Assembly: GCA_937951485.1 (NCBI GenBank)
Contig: CALEDJ010000061.1
Location: 1-24,094, forward strand
Length of the DNA stretch: 24,094 nt
Direction: 5' to 3'
Source: an uncultured bacterium
Lineage (GTDB): Bacteria; Hydrogenedentota; Hydrogenedentia; Hydrogenedentales; CAILVY01
This document shows, piece after piece, positions 8,274 to 14,581 of the stretch; the stretch's first letter is position 1; every line of letters begins with the position of its first letter. The notes under the pieces are model-generated. The model was not told where the DNA came from and searched no databases. It worked only from the letters and a program-made list of their open reading frames with translations. The position numbers were made by a program, and so were the translations under genes.

Positions 8274-8813
8274 TTGACTACAGTGCGTGGCAGCAAGCGA
8301 GAGTCGGGGACGGAACGCCGCCCCCGCGAGGAGCAGGAATCCGAATTGATCGAGCACGTGGTGAAGATTTACCGCGTGGCGAAGGTTGTCAAGGGCGGTC
8401 GCCGCTTCAGTTTCAGCGCCATCGTGGTGGTGGGCGACGGCAAAGGCCGCGTTGGCGCGGCCATGGGCAAGGCGACCGAGGTGCCCGACGCGATCCGCAA
8501 GGCGATTGAACGGGCCAGGCGTGACATGATAGAGGTGCCCATCGTAAACACGACGATTCCGCATGAGGTGCTTGGGCGCGCGGATGCGGCCAAGGTGCTG
8601 CTCAAGCCTGCGTCGCTGGGCACGGGCATCGTGGCGGGGGGGCCCGTCCGCGCCGTGATGGATGCCGCCGGCTATAAGAACATCCTGACCAAGTCGCTCG
8701 GGTCCAACAGCGCCACGAACGTGGTCTGGGCGACCCTGAATGGCTTGCGTCAGTTGAAGACAGTGGAGGAACTGGCGTCCATGCGTGGGCGCGAAGTGGC
8801 GGAGATTTTGTAA
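8274..8813 (+). CDS. rpsE: 30S ribosomal protein S5 (TTG start)
   Basis: The 179-residue product contains the S5 double-stranded-RNA-binding-like domain ([30 protein letters not shown], then [20 protein letters not shown]) and the C-terminal domain with [16 protein letters not shown] and [19 protein letters not shown]5 lines the mRNA entry channel and affects decoding fidelity. The start is placed at TTG 8274, five bases after GGGAGA (8263-8268). The next candidate, GTG 8283, would be 14 bases away. The next gene is rplO; rpmD, usually next, is missing. Confidence 0.94.
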   Translation: MTTVRGSKRESGTERRPREEQESELIEHVVKIYRVAKVVKGGRRFSFSAIVVVGDGKGRVGAAMGKATEVPDAIRKAIERARRDMIEVPIVNTTIPHEVLGRADAAKVLLKPASLGTGIVAGGPVRAVMDAAGYKNILTKSLGSNSATNVVWATLNGLRQLKTVEELASMRGREVAEIL

Positions 8814-8815
8814 CA

Positions 8816-8830
8816 CAGGCGTTTCGCCTG
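8816..8830 (+). other. Hairpin after rpsE
   Basis: CAGGCG (8816-8821) and CGCCTG (8825-8830) form a perfect 6-bp stem with a TTT loop, two bases after the rpsE stop. It sits at the left end of the spacer that replaces rpmD and is separate from the larger palindromic element that follows. Confidence 0.5.
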
Positions 8831-8844
8831 GAAAGGATTTGTTT

Positions 8845-8905
8845 GGAGTCCACGCTTCAGCGTGCGGCTTCGGAAGCAACCCTGAGAGGCTGAAGCCTGT
8901 ACTCC
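8845..8905. repeat. Cloverleaf-like palindromic element in the rpmD slot
   Basis: An outer helix, GGAGT (8845-8849) with ACTCC (8901-8905), encloses three small perfect stem-loops. They are CACGC-TTCA-GCGTG (8851-8864), GCTT-CGG-AAGC (8867-8877) and AGGC-TGAA-GCCT (8887-8898). The element contains no open reading frame and is not a tRNA: it is too short and has no T-arm or acceptor end. The stretch GAAGCCTGTACT (8892-8903) recurs in inverse orientation at 20500-20511, so this looks like a dispersed REP-like element. Function unknown. Confidence 0.55.
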
Positions 8906-8925
8906 AGAACGGATAAGGTAGCGCA

Positions 8926-9405
8926 ATGGAATTGAACAATCTGAAAAACGCCCCTGGCGCCCGCAAGAAGCGTAAGCGGGTGGGGCGCGGCCCGGCTTCC
9001 GGGCATGGCAAGACCGCCGGGCGCGGCCACAAAGGGGCGCGGGCGCGCTCCGGCTATTCGCGTCACTACGGCTTTGAGGGCGGCCAGATGCCGCTGCATC
9101 GGCGCTTGCCCAAGCGCGGCTTCAAACATGAAAACCGCCGCCCCATGGCGGAAGTGAACGTGGACACGCTGGAGAAAATCTTTGATGACGGCGCGGAGGT
9201 GACGGCGGAGGCCATCATCCGGTCGGGCGCGGCGGCATCGCGCAAGGGCGGTGTGAAACTGCTGGGACGCGGCGAAGTCAGCAAGAAATTCATGGTCAAG
9301 GTCCAAGCGGTCACGCCGGGCGCGCGCGCCAAGATCGAAGCGGCGGGCGGCACGGTGGAAATCGTTGGCGCATTTGCCGCCGCAGCCGCGGCGAAAAGCG
9401 GCTAA
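8926..9405 (+). CDS. rplO: 50S ribosomal protein L15
   Basis: The 159-residue product begins [22 protein letters not shown] and has the glycine- and lysine-rich N-terminal extension typical of L15 ([19 protein letters not shown]), then [17 protein letters not shown], and the globular C-terminal part with [34 protein letters not shown]15 is a late-assembly 50S protein. ATG 8926 follows GGATAAGG. It normally follows rpmD; here it follows a 112-base spacer after rpsE. The C-terminus is Ala-rich. Confidence 0.95.
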   Translation: MELNNLKNAPGARKKRKRVGRGPASGHGKTAGRGHKGARARSGYSRHYGFEGGQMPLHRRLPKRGFKHENRRPMAEVNVDTLEKIFDDGAEVTAEAIIRSGAAASRKGGVKLLGRGEVSKKFMVKVQAVTPGARAKIEAAGGTVEIVGAFAAAAAAKSG

Positions 9406-9423
9406 CGGCGAAGGAGCAGGCAG

Positions 9424-10755
9424 GTGTCAGAGCCGATTGAAGCCTTCAAAAACGCCTTCAAGATCCCCGAACTGAAGAATCGCATTATCTTCACGCTGAT
9501 CATGCTGGCGGTGTACCGGCTGGGCTGTCATGTGCCCACGCCGGGCGTGGACGGTGCGGCCCTCGCGGCGAAAATGAGCCAGGCGGGCGGACTGTTGGGT
9601 TTTTATGACATGTTCAGCGGCGGCGCGTTCAGCCGGGCGACGGTTTTCGCGTTGGGGATCATGCCCTATATCACGGCCTCCATTATCCTCTCCCTGCTGA
9701 TTCCCGTGGTGCCTGCGCTGGAAAACCTGCAAAAGCAGGGCCAGGAAGGCCAGAAAAAAATCACCGAATACACCCGCTACGGCACCATTGCCCTGTGCAT
9801 CGTGCAGTCCATCGGCATCGCGGTGTTCCTGCAAAGCCTTGGCACGGAGATTGTGCCGCGCCCCGGCATCGGCTTCATCCTGATGTGCATCATCTCCTTC
9901 ACGACGGGGACGGCCTTCATCATGTGGCTGGGCGAGCAGATCAGCGAGCAGGGTATCGGCAACGGCATATCGCTGATCATTTTCACGAGCATCATCTCCC
10001 GGATGCCCGCGGCCCTGCGCAGCCTGGTCAGTTTGATCTTCGTCAGCGAGCAGATCAACATGTTTCAGGGGTTGTTCCTGGTCTTCCTGATGGTGCTGGT
10101 GGTGGCGGGCGCCATCCTGATCACCACGGGACAGCGCCGGATTCCGGTGCAGTACCCGCGCCAGGTGAAGGGGCGGCGCGTATCGGGCGGGCAGCGCACC
10201 TACCTCCCGCTGCGCGTCAACCAGGCGGGTGTGATCCCGATCATCTTCGCCAGTTCGCTGCTGTCGTTGCCCGGCACCTTAGGGTCAGCCGTCAGAATTC
10301 CGCAACTGGAATGGATAATCAATCAGATGTTTCATCCCGGCAACGCCGGCTACATGGCGTTGTATGCCATCCTCATCATCTTCTTCGGATTCTTTTACAC
10401 CGCCATCACCTTCAATCCCGTGGAGGTGGCGGACAACATGAAGAAATACGGTGGTGTCATTGTGGGTGTGCGCCCAGGCAAGGCGACGGCGGATTACCTG
10501 AACCGAATCATGACGCGCATCACCCTGACGGGATCGCTCTTTCTTGCTGTGGTTGCGCTGATGCCGGAGATTATTTATACCTTCATGCGCATTCCCGACT
10601 GGAACGTGGTGCAGTTCTTCGGCGGCACGAGCCTGCTCATTTTGGTGGGCGTTGCGCTCGACACGATCAAGCAGATGGAACAGCATTTGATTATGCGCCA
10701 TTACGACGGTTTCAGCGGCCGCGCAGGGCGCATTCGTTCGCGTCGGAGTTTTTGA
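9424..10755 (+). CDS. secY: Preprotein translocase channel subunit SecY
   Basis: The 443-residue product is a ten-helix inner-membrane protein and the channel of the Sec translocon with SecE and SecG. It starts at GTG 9424 behind AAGGAGCAGG with SEPIEAFKNAFKIPELKNRI. Recognisable parts are the plug/TM2 region (LGFYDMFSGGAFSRATVFAL, IMPYITASIILSLL), the cytoplasmic loop GQRRIPVQYPRQVKGRR, RTYLPLRVNQAGVIPIIFASS, and the C5 loop NPVEVADNMKKYGG before GVRPGKATADYL. The C-terminus has MEQHLIMRHYDGF. As in most bacteria it closes the spc operon after rplO. Adenylate kinase, often the next gene, is absent. Confidence 0.97.
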   Translation: MSEPIEAFKNAFKIPELKNRIIFTLIMLAVYRLGCHVPTPGVDGAALAAKMSQAGGLLGFYDMFSGGAFSRATVFALGIMPYITASIILSLLIPVVPALENLQKQGQEGQKKITEYTRYGTIALCIVQSIGIAVFLQSLGTEIVPRPGIGFILMCIISFTTGTAFIMWLGEQISEQGIGNGISLIIFTSIISRMPAALRSLVSLIFVSEQINMFQGLFLVFLMVLVVAGAILITTGQRRIPVQYPRQVKGRRVSGGQRTYLPLRVNQAGVIPIIFASSLLSLPGTLGSAVRIPQLEWIINQMFHPGNAGYMALYAILIIFFGFFYTAITFNPVEVADNMKKYGGVIVGVRPGKATADYLNRIMTRITLTGSLFLAVVALMPEIIYTFMRIPDWNVVQFFGGTSLLILVGVALDTIKQMEQHLIMRHYDGFSGRAGRIRSRRSF

Positions 10756-10840
10756 GAGGCGGTAATGTGGCGCGCTGATGAGGAACGATCACTGAAGGCG
10801 GGTTGGAGCCGGTGTGGAAGGAAGCCTGCCGGGCGGCGAA

Positions 10841-10871
10841 TTGACGCCGTGCCGGATGCTTTTGCTATAAT
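10841..10871 (+). promoter_or_regulatory. Extended -10 promoter ahead of map
   Basis: TATAAT (10866-10871) is a perfect -10 hexamer preceded by TG one base upstream (TGC-TATAAT), the extended -10 form. TTGACG (10841-10846) lies 19 bases upstream as a -35, a slightly long spacer that the extended -10 can tolerate. Transcription would begin near 10878, about 20 bases before the map ATG. It would feed map, infA, rpmJ, rpsM, rpsK, rpoA and rplQ independently of the spc operon. Confidence 0.75.
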
Positions 10872-10898
10872 TGAATGCTTCATTGCCGAGGCCGCCCC

Positions 10899-11678
10899 AT
10901 GATCGCCATTCGCACGGAGCAGGAAATCGAGGTCCTGCGTCAGGCGAATCGGATAGTGGCGGAAGTGCTGGTAGCGCTTGTCGGCATGATAGCGCCGGGC
11001 GTAAAGACGCGCGATTTGGACGCGGCGGCGGAGGAAATGCTGCGGGAGCGCGGCGCACGTCCCGCGTTCAAGGGGTATCGCGGTTATCCGGCCGCTACAT
11101 GCATCTCCATTGACGAAGTGGTGGTTCATGGCATTCCCGGCGACCGGGAAGTGCGCCCCGGGCAAATTGTCAGCATTGATGTGGGTTCTCATTATATGGG
11201 CTATTACGGCGATGCGGCGGTGTCGGTGGCCTGCGGGCAGACGGATGCCCGGCGGCGTCGCCTGCTCGAGACCGCCGATCTGGCGTTGTCGCGGGCCATC
11301 CGGGCGGCGCGCGCCGGAAACCATGTGAACGATATCGGACGGGTCATCGAGCAGACCTGCCGCGAAGCCCATTTCAGCGTGGTGCGGGCCTTTGTGGGCC
11401 ACGGCATCGGCGAGTCGATGCACGAGGAATTGCAGGTGCCCAACTTCGACGCGGGGTCGCCGGGACCCCGTCTGAAAGAGGGCATGGTGATTGCCATAGA
11501 ACCCATGGTGAACATGGGCACGCATAGAGTGAAAGTGCTGGAAGACGGCTGGACGGCGGTGACCGCCGACGGCAAGCCCAGCGCCCATTTTGAGCACAGT
11601 GTGGTGGTGCGCGAAGGCGGCGGGGAAATCCTGTCCGTCCCCGATTCGGAATGGGTGTGGGGCCGGCGCGAAAACTGA
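10899..11678 (+). CDS. map: Methionine aminopeptidase, type I
   Basis: The 259-residue enzyme removes the initiator methionine from nascent proteins. All five metal ligands of the pita-bread fold are present: Asp94 ([14 protein letters not shown]), Asp105, His168 ([13 protein letters not shown]), Glu201 (AIEPMVNMG) and Glu232 (FEHSVVV); His77 is the conserved substrate-side histidine. Length fits the short type Ia form without an N-terminal zinc extension. ATG 10899 is chosen with GAGG at 10888-10891; an in-frame ATG at 10875 would add eight unconserved residues. It follows secY after 143 bases containing a promoter and precedes infA by 14 bases. Confidence 0.96.
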   Translation: MIAIRTEQEIEVLRQANRIVAEVLVALVGMIAPGVKTRDLDAAAEEMLRERGARPAFKGYRGYPAATCISIDEVVVHGIPGDREVRPGQIVSIDVGSHYMGYYGDAAVSVACGQTDARRRRLLETADLALSRAIRAARAGNHVNDIGRVIEQTCREAHFSVVRAFVGHGIGESMHEELQVPNFDAGSPGPRLKEGMVIAIEPMVNMGTHRVKVLEDGWTAVTADGKPSAHFEHSVVVREGGGEILSVPDSEWVWGRREN

Positions 11679-11692
11679 CGGCGAAGGAGTGC

Positions 11693-11908
11693 ATGAAAGA
11701 AGAGGCGATAGAAGTGGAAGGCACCGTGGTGGAGCCGCTGCCCAACGCCATGTTTCGCGTTGAACTGAAAAACGGCCACCGGGTGTTGGCGCACATCTCC
11801 GGCAAGATGCGCATGAATTTCATCCGCATTCTTCCCGGCGACAAGGTGAAACTGGAGATGTCGCCGTATGACTTGACCAAGGGAAGAATTACTTACCGTT
11901 ACAAATAG
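11693..11908 (+). CDS. infA: Translation initiation factor IF-1
   Basis: The 71-residue S1/OB-fold product reads [20 protein letters not shown], then [51 protein letters not shown], which is IF-1 throughout. It binds the 30S A site and modulates IF2 and IF3. ATG 11693 is preceded by GAAGGAG at 11683-11689, an unusually short three-base spacing, but no better in-frame start exists. The map-infA-rpmJ-rpsM order is standard for the alpha side of the cluster. Confidence 0.95.
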   Translation: MKEEAIEVEGTVVEPLPNAMFRVELKNGHRVLAHISGKMRMNFIRILPGDKVKLEMSPYDLTKGRITYRYK

Positions 11909-11912
11909 CAGG

Positions 11913-11927
11913 CCCCGAAGGACGGGG
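11913..11927 (+). other. Hairpin with Shine-Dalgarno-like loop, infA-rpmJ spacer
   Basis: CCCCG (11913-11917) and CGGGG (11923-11927) pair around an AAGGA loop. The AAGGA loop sequence is itself a good ribosome-binding site for a tiny ORF that starts at ATG 11929 and ends at 11985, overlapping the rpmJ start by four bases (ATGA). Regulation of rpmJ by coupling is possible but unproven. Confidence 0.4.
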
Positions 11928-11928
11928 A

Positions 11929-11985
11929 ATGCGCGGGCGGCAATCGGCCGGGTCCGAAGCGGCGCTGCGCGGGAGCATGAAATGA
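11929..11985 (+). CDS. Possible 18-codon leader ORF upstream of rpmJ
   Basis: This short frame opens at ATG 11929, six bases after AAGGA, and ends at TGA 11983-11985, which overlaps the rpmJ ATG at 11982 in the ATGA arrangement used for coupling elsewhere in this cluster. The product would be 18 residues, basic and Arg/Gly/Ser-rich, with no recognisable family. Such a short frame can arise by chance, so it is offered only because of its placement and ribosome-binding site. Confidence 0.25.
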   Translation: MRGRQSAGSEAALRGSMK

Positions 11986-12095
11986 AAATCCGCAGTTCAG
12001 TGAAGAAGATTTGTGAGAAGTGCAAGATTATCCGCCGTCACGGGCATGTGCGGGTTATTTGCGAGAACCCCAAGCACAAGCAACGCCAGGGCTAA
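11982..12095 (+). CDS. rpmJ: 50S ribosomal protein L36
   Basis: The 37-residue product reads [20 protein letters not shown] then [17 protein letters not shown]. It is the zinc-binding (C+) form of L36, with ligands Cys11, Cys14, Cys27 and His32. It is one of the smallest ribosomal proteins and stabilises 23S rRNA near the factor-binding region. ATG 11982 follows GGGAG at 11971-11975 by six bases. Its place between infA and rpsM is standard. Confidence 0.96.
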   Translation: MKIRSSVKKICEKCKIIRRHGHVRVICENPKHKQRQG

Positions 12096-12114
12096 CCTCC
12101 AGGAGACGCGATTC

Positions 12115-12480
12115 ATGGCACGTATTGTCGGCATAGACCTCCCCCGTGAAAAGCGCGTGGAAGCAGGGTTGCGCGCCATCTATGGCATCGGCCCCGCCCG
12201 CGCCAGGAAGGTGCTTGAACGCACCGGCATCAGTCCGGACATCCGCGTGCGCGACCTGACCGACGAACAGGCGAGCGCGTTGTCCGCCGTCATCCAGGCC
12301 GAATACAAGGTGGAAGGCGATCTGCGGCGTGAAGTGGCGGCGAACATCAAACGGCTGATGGACATCGGTTGCTATCGCGGCTTGCGCCACAAGCGGGGCC
12401 TGCCCGTGCGCGGCCAGCGCACCCACACCAACGCGCGCACCCGTAAAGGGCCGCGCCGCACCGCCATCAAGAAGAAATAA
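12115..12480 (+). CDS. rpsM: 30S ribosomal protein S13
   Basis: The 121-residue product starts [22 protein letters not shown] and contains [17 protein letters not shown], a helical middle part and the C-terminal signature [20 protein letters not shown] then [12 protein letters not shown]13 lies in the 30S head and contacts P-site tRNA and L5. ATG 12115 follows CCAGGAGACG at 12099-12108. The frame is open upstream to 12013 across rpmJ, but homology begins here. Confidence 0.96.
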   Translation: MARIVGIDLPREKRVEAGLRAIYGIGPARARKVLERTGISPDIRVRDLTDEQASALSAVIQAEYKVEGDLRREVAANIKRLMDIGCYRGLRHKRGLPVRGQRTHTNARTRKGPRRTAIKKK

Positions 12481-12521
12481 ACCGCTCCCGCCGGCGCGGT
12501 TTGAAAAGGAGAACAAGACTC

Positions 12522-12920
12522 GTGGCCAAAGAGAAACGCAAGAGCAAGAGCAGAAAACGCCGGACCACCCTGAGCGTGACGTCCGGCGTGGCGCACATTC
12601 AGGCGACCTTTAACAACACCATCGTCTCCATCACCGACATGCAGGGCAACGTCGTGGCGTGGTCGAGCGCCGGCCAGGTGGGATTCTCCGGCTCGCGCAA
12701 AAGCACGGCCTTCGCCGCGCAATTGGCTGCGGAGCAGGCCGGCAAGAAAGCGCTCGATTTGGGAATGAAGGAAGTCCGGGTCCATGTAAACGGCCCCGGC
12801 GCGGGCCGGGAGTCCGCCATTCGCGCGATTCAGGCGGCGGGACTGGCGGTGACCCTCATCAAGGATGTCACCCCCATCCCGCACAATGGCTGCCGTCCGC
12901 CGAAGCGCCGCCGCGTATGA
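12522..12920 (+). CDS. rpsK: 30S ribosomal protein S11
   Basis: The 132-residue product begins [21 protein letters not shown] at GTG 12522, ten bases after AAAAGGAGAA, and contains [19 protein letters not shown], then [38 protein letters not shown] and [23 protein letters not shown]. This is S11, which supports the mRNA exit region with S7 and S18. The final segment ([13 protein letters not shown]) is essentially invariant. Its TGA stop overlaps ATG 12917 of the 38-codon ORF that follows; rpsD would be expected next. Confidence 0.96.
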   Translation: MAKEKRKSKSRKRRTTLSVTSGVAHIQATFNNTIVSITDMQGNVVAWSSAGQVGFSGSRKSTAFAAQLAAEQAGKKALDLGMKEVRVHVNGPGAGRESAIRAIQAAGLAVTLIKDVTPIPHNGCRPPKRRRV

Positions 12921-13033
12921 CGGACCGTACAATGGCATTTATGCGCACCGATGCTGGGGAATGGGCCGGCCGATGCGGCGCCCGATGCGGCGCGGAAGCC
13001 GTGCTACGATGCTGGAAAGGCGTGAAGATATGA
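12917..13033 (+). CDS. Unknown 38-residue ORF occupying the rpsD position
   Basis: ATG 12917 overlaps the rpsK stop as ATGA, and the TGA at 13031-13033 overlaps the rpoA ATG, again as ATGA. The frame therefore exactly bridges the two genes, an arrangement seen in translationally coupled operons. The 38-residue product has three cysteines (Cys20, Cys24, Cys32) within [10 protein letters not shown] and RCWKG, and a net basic C-terminus. It does not resemble S4 or any family I recognise. The Cys-containing part comes from a perfect 12-base tandem repeat (12970-12981 and 12982-12993). No clear ribosome-binding site precedes it, so it would depend on coupling. It could be a chance frame. Confidence 0.35.
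   Translation: MTDRTMAFMRTDAGEWAGRCGARCGAEAVLRCWKGVKI
12970..12993 (+). repeat. 12-base tandem repeat between rpsK and rpoA
   Basis: CCGATGCGGCGC occurs twice, back to back, at 12970-12981 and 12982-12993. If the 38-codon frame is translated, the repeat yields the CGAR/CGAE pattern. Possible origins are slippage duplication or a regulatory binding site near the rpoA start. Confidence 0.6.
13002..13010 (+). promoter_or_regulatory. Possible weak extended -10 ahead of rpoA
   Basis: TGC-TACGAT (13002-13010) matches the extended -10 pattern with one mismatch to TATAAT, and sits 20 bases before the rpoA ATG. No convincing -35 is present at 17-18 bases upstream. This could provide extra rpoA transcription but is weakly supported. 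Confidence 0.2.
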
Positions 13034-14100
13034 TATCTGTTGACTTCACCTTGCCGAAGTATGTCAAATTCGACGACGGGTCCGACGAGAAATATGCCCG
13101 TATCGTGGTCGAGCCTTTTGAACGGGGCTACGGCACCACGGTCGGCAATTCCCTGCGCCGCGTGCTCCTCGCCTCGTTGCAGGGAAGCGCCGTCACCGCC
13201 ATCCGCATTGAAGGGATCAACCACGAATTCTCCGCGATCCCGGGCGTCCAGGAAGATGTCACCGACGTGGTGCTCAATTTGAAACGGTGTCAGATTCAAC
13301 TGGAGCAGGGCGATTCGCTCATCTTTTCCTTTTCCCATCGCGGCCAGGGAACCATCACCGCCGATGCGCTTTTCAAGGGCCAGCCCATTGCGGTGTATAA
13401 CCCGGACCACGTGATTCTCAACGCCACGTCGAAAAGCGCGAAACTGGACATGGAAATCAAGGTGGCCAAGGGCCGGGGTTATGTCACTTCGGAGGAGTTC
13501 GAACTCGAGCATGCCCCGCTCGGCACCATCTACCTCGACGCCAACTTTTCCCCTGTCGTCAAGGTCAATTTCCAGGTCGAAGACGCGCGCGTCGGTCAGA
13601 TGACAGATTATGATCGCCTCATCCTGGATATCTGGACCAACGGCTCCATCTCGCCGGAACAGGCCCTGGAGGAAGCGTCAAACCTGCTCATCGATCATCT
13701 GAAGATATTCGTGAAACAGGAACGCGAAGACCGCGCCGGCCTTGGCGAGGGCGGCATGGATGATCCCGAAATGGTGCGCAGGCTCTCGCGACCCGTGGAA
13801 GAACTCGAACTCAGCGTGCGCGCGGCCAACTGCCTGAAGGCGGCGGGCATCCGCACCATCGGCCAACTGGTCATGCGCGAAGAAAGCGAGATGCTCCAGT
13901 TCCACAATTTTGGCAAGAAGTCGCTGGACGAAATCAAGTCCATCCTCAGCGCGATGGGCCTTTCGCTGGGCATGAAAGTGGGCGCTCTGGCCGCCGCCTT
14001 CACGCCTGTGGAGAAGCCCGCCGAGCAAGAAGAGGAACATGAAGAAGACGAAGAAGACGAAGAAGGCGAAGAAGACGAAGAAGACGACGAGGAAGAATAA
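13030..14100 (+). CDS. rpoA: RNA polymerase alpha subunit with acidic C-terminal tail
   Basis: The 356-residue product has the assembly domain at residues 1 to about 230 (RIVVEPFERGYGTTVGNSLRRVLLASLQGSAVTAIRIEG is split by the family's dimer helix; IPGVQEDVTDVVLNLK follows). A linker comes next, then the C-terminal DNA-binding domain at about 255-320, containing LSVRAANCLK (Arg264, Asn267, Cys268, Lys270 corresponding to the UP-element and CRP contacts of E. coli) and FGKKSLDEIKSIL. ATG 13030 follows GGAAAGG; in-frame ATG 13009 is a less conserved alternative. After the usual end, residues 332-356 are almost entirely Glu and Asp. E. coli alpha is 329 residues, so the tail is an extension. It is followed closely by rplQ. 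Confidence 0.96.
   Translation: MISVDFTLPKYVKFDDGSDEKYARIVVEPFERGYGTTVGNSLRRVLLASLQGSAVTAIRIEGINHEFSAIPGVQEDVTDVVLNLKRCQIQLEQGDSLIFSFSHRGQGTITADALFKGQPIAVYNPDHVILNATSKSAKLDMEIKVAKGRGYVTSEEFELEHAPLGTIYLDANFSPVVKVNFQVEDARVGQMTDYDRLILDIWTNGSISPEQALEEASNLLIDHLKIFVKQEREDRAGLGEGGMDDPEMVRRLSRPVEELELSVRAANCLKAAGIRTIGQLVMREESEMLQFHNFGKKSLDEIKSILSAMGLSLGMKVGALAAAFTPVEKPAEQEEEHEEDEEDEEGEEDEEDDEEE
14023..14097 (+). repeat. Low-complexity GAA/GAC tract encoding the RpoA acidic tail
   Basis: The last 25 codons of rpoA are GAA, GAG and GAC with only three exceptions (Gln, His, Gly), arranged in near-repeats of GAAGAAGAC. This is a microsatellite-like tract that can vary in length by slippage. It also contains the GAGGAAGA stretch that probably serves as ribosome-binding site for rplQ. 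Confidence 0.85.
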
Positions 14101-14103
14101 ATC

Positions 14104-14478
14104 ATGCGGCACTTGAAATCCGGAAGACGCCTGGGCCGGAACATGGCCCATCGCAAGGCCACAATGAAAAGCCTGGCAGTGTCCCTGTTTCGGCATAATG
14201 CGATTGAAACCGGCCTGATGAAGGCCAAAGAACTGCGCATGTTTGCCGAGCCCCTTATCACCCTGGCGAAAAAGGATACCGTGGCCAACCGGCGCCATGC
14301 CTTTGCAAAACTCCGCGACAAGGATGTCGTCAGGAAACTGTTTACCACCATCGGTCCGGCTTTTGTCGAGCGTCCCGGCGGCTATACCCGCATTCTGCGT
14401 CTCGGTCAGCGCCAGGGCGACGCCTGCCCCATGGCCCGCATCGAACTCGTCGGTCTGGGCGAATACAAAGAAGAGTGA
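14104..14478 (+). CDS. rplQ: 50S ribosomal protein L17
   Basis: The 124-residue product begins [20 protein letters not shown] then [36 protein letters not shown], and continues with [45 protein letters not shown]. This is L17, sited near the tunnel exit. It starts three bases after the rpoA stop and is the last gene of the alpha operon. A hairpin terminator follows 23 bases after its stop codon. Confidence 0.96.
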   Translation: MRHLKSGRRLGRNMAHRKATMKSLAVSLFRHNAIETGLMKAKELRMFAEPLITLAKKDTVANRRHAFAKLRDKDVVRKLFTTIGPAFVERPGGYTRILRLGQRQGDACPMARIELVGLGEYKEE

Positions 14479-14501
14479 GGGGCGATTCCAGCACCTCCCG
14501 C

Positions 14502-14530
14502 CGCGGCATGATGTCATGCCGCGTCCTCTT
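14502..14530 (+). terminator. Rho-independent terminator after rplQ
   Basis: CGCGGCATG (14502-14510) pairs with CATGCCGCG (14515-14523) around an ATGT loop, a perfect 9-bp stem, followed by TCCTCTTTT. The T-rich side faces the + strand, so it ends the ribosomal-protein transcript. The minus-strand NUDIX gene comes from the other direction but no T-run serves that strand. Confidence 0.85.
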
Positions 14531-14581
14531 TTCAACGCGCCCCGACGAAGTGGATGAGATGGCCGGGTGCAGGGGGACGGG

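Noticed and set aside
6716-8296. 526-codon open frame on the minus strand
   Set aside because: It runs antisense across rpsN, rpsH, rplF and rplR, which are certain genes. It is a by-product of high GC content, with a His/Arg/Ala-rich translation and no family resemblance.
8845-8905. tRNA gene suggested by the cloverleaf shape
   Set aside because: It is only 61 bases, and the acceptor-like stem is 5 bp. There is no T-arm consensus, no 7-base anticodon loop and no discriminator/CCA context.
11651-11692. Longer IF-1 start upstream of 11693
   Set aside because: The extension would overlap the map 3' end and the likely AAGGAG ribosome-binding site, and IF-1 homology begins at the chosen ATG.
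12865-13029. Longer RpoA start upstream of 13030
   Set aside because: The frame is open, but the added residues overlap rpsK and have no counterpart in alpha subunits. ATG 13030 has a suitable ribosome-binding site and starts the conserved fold.
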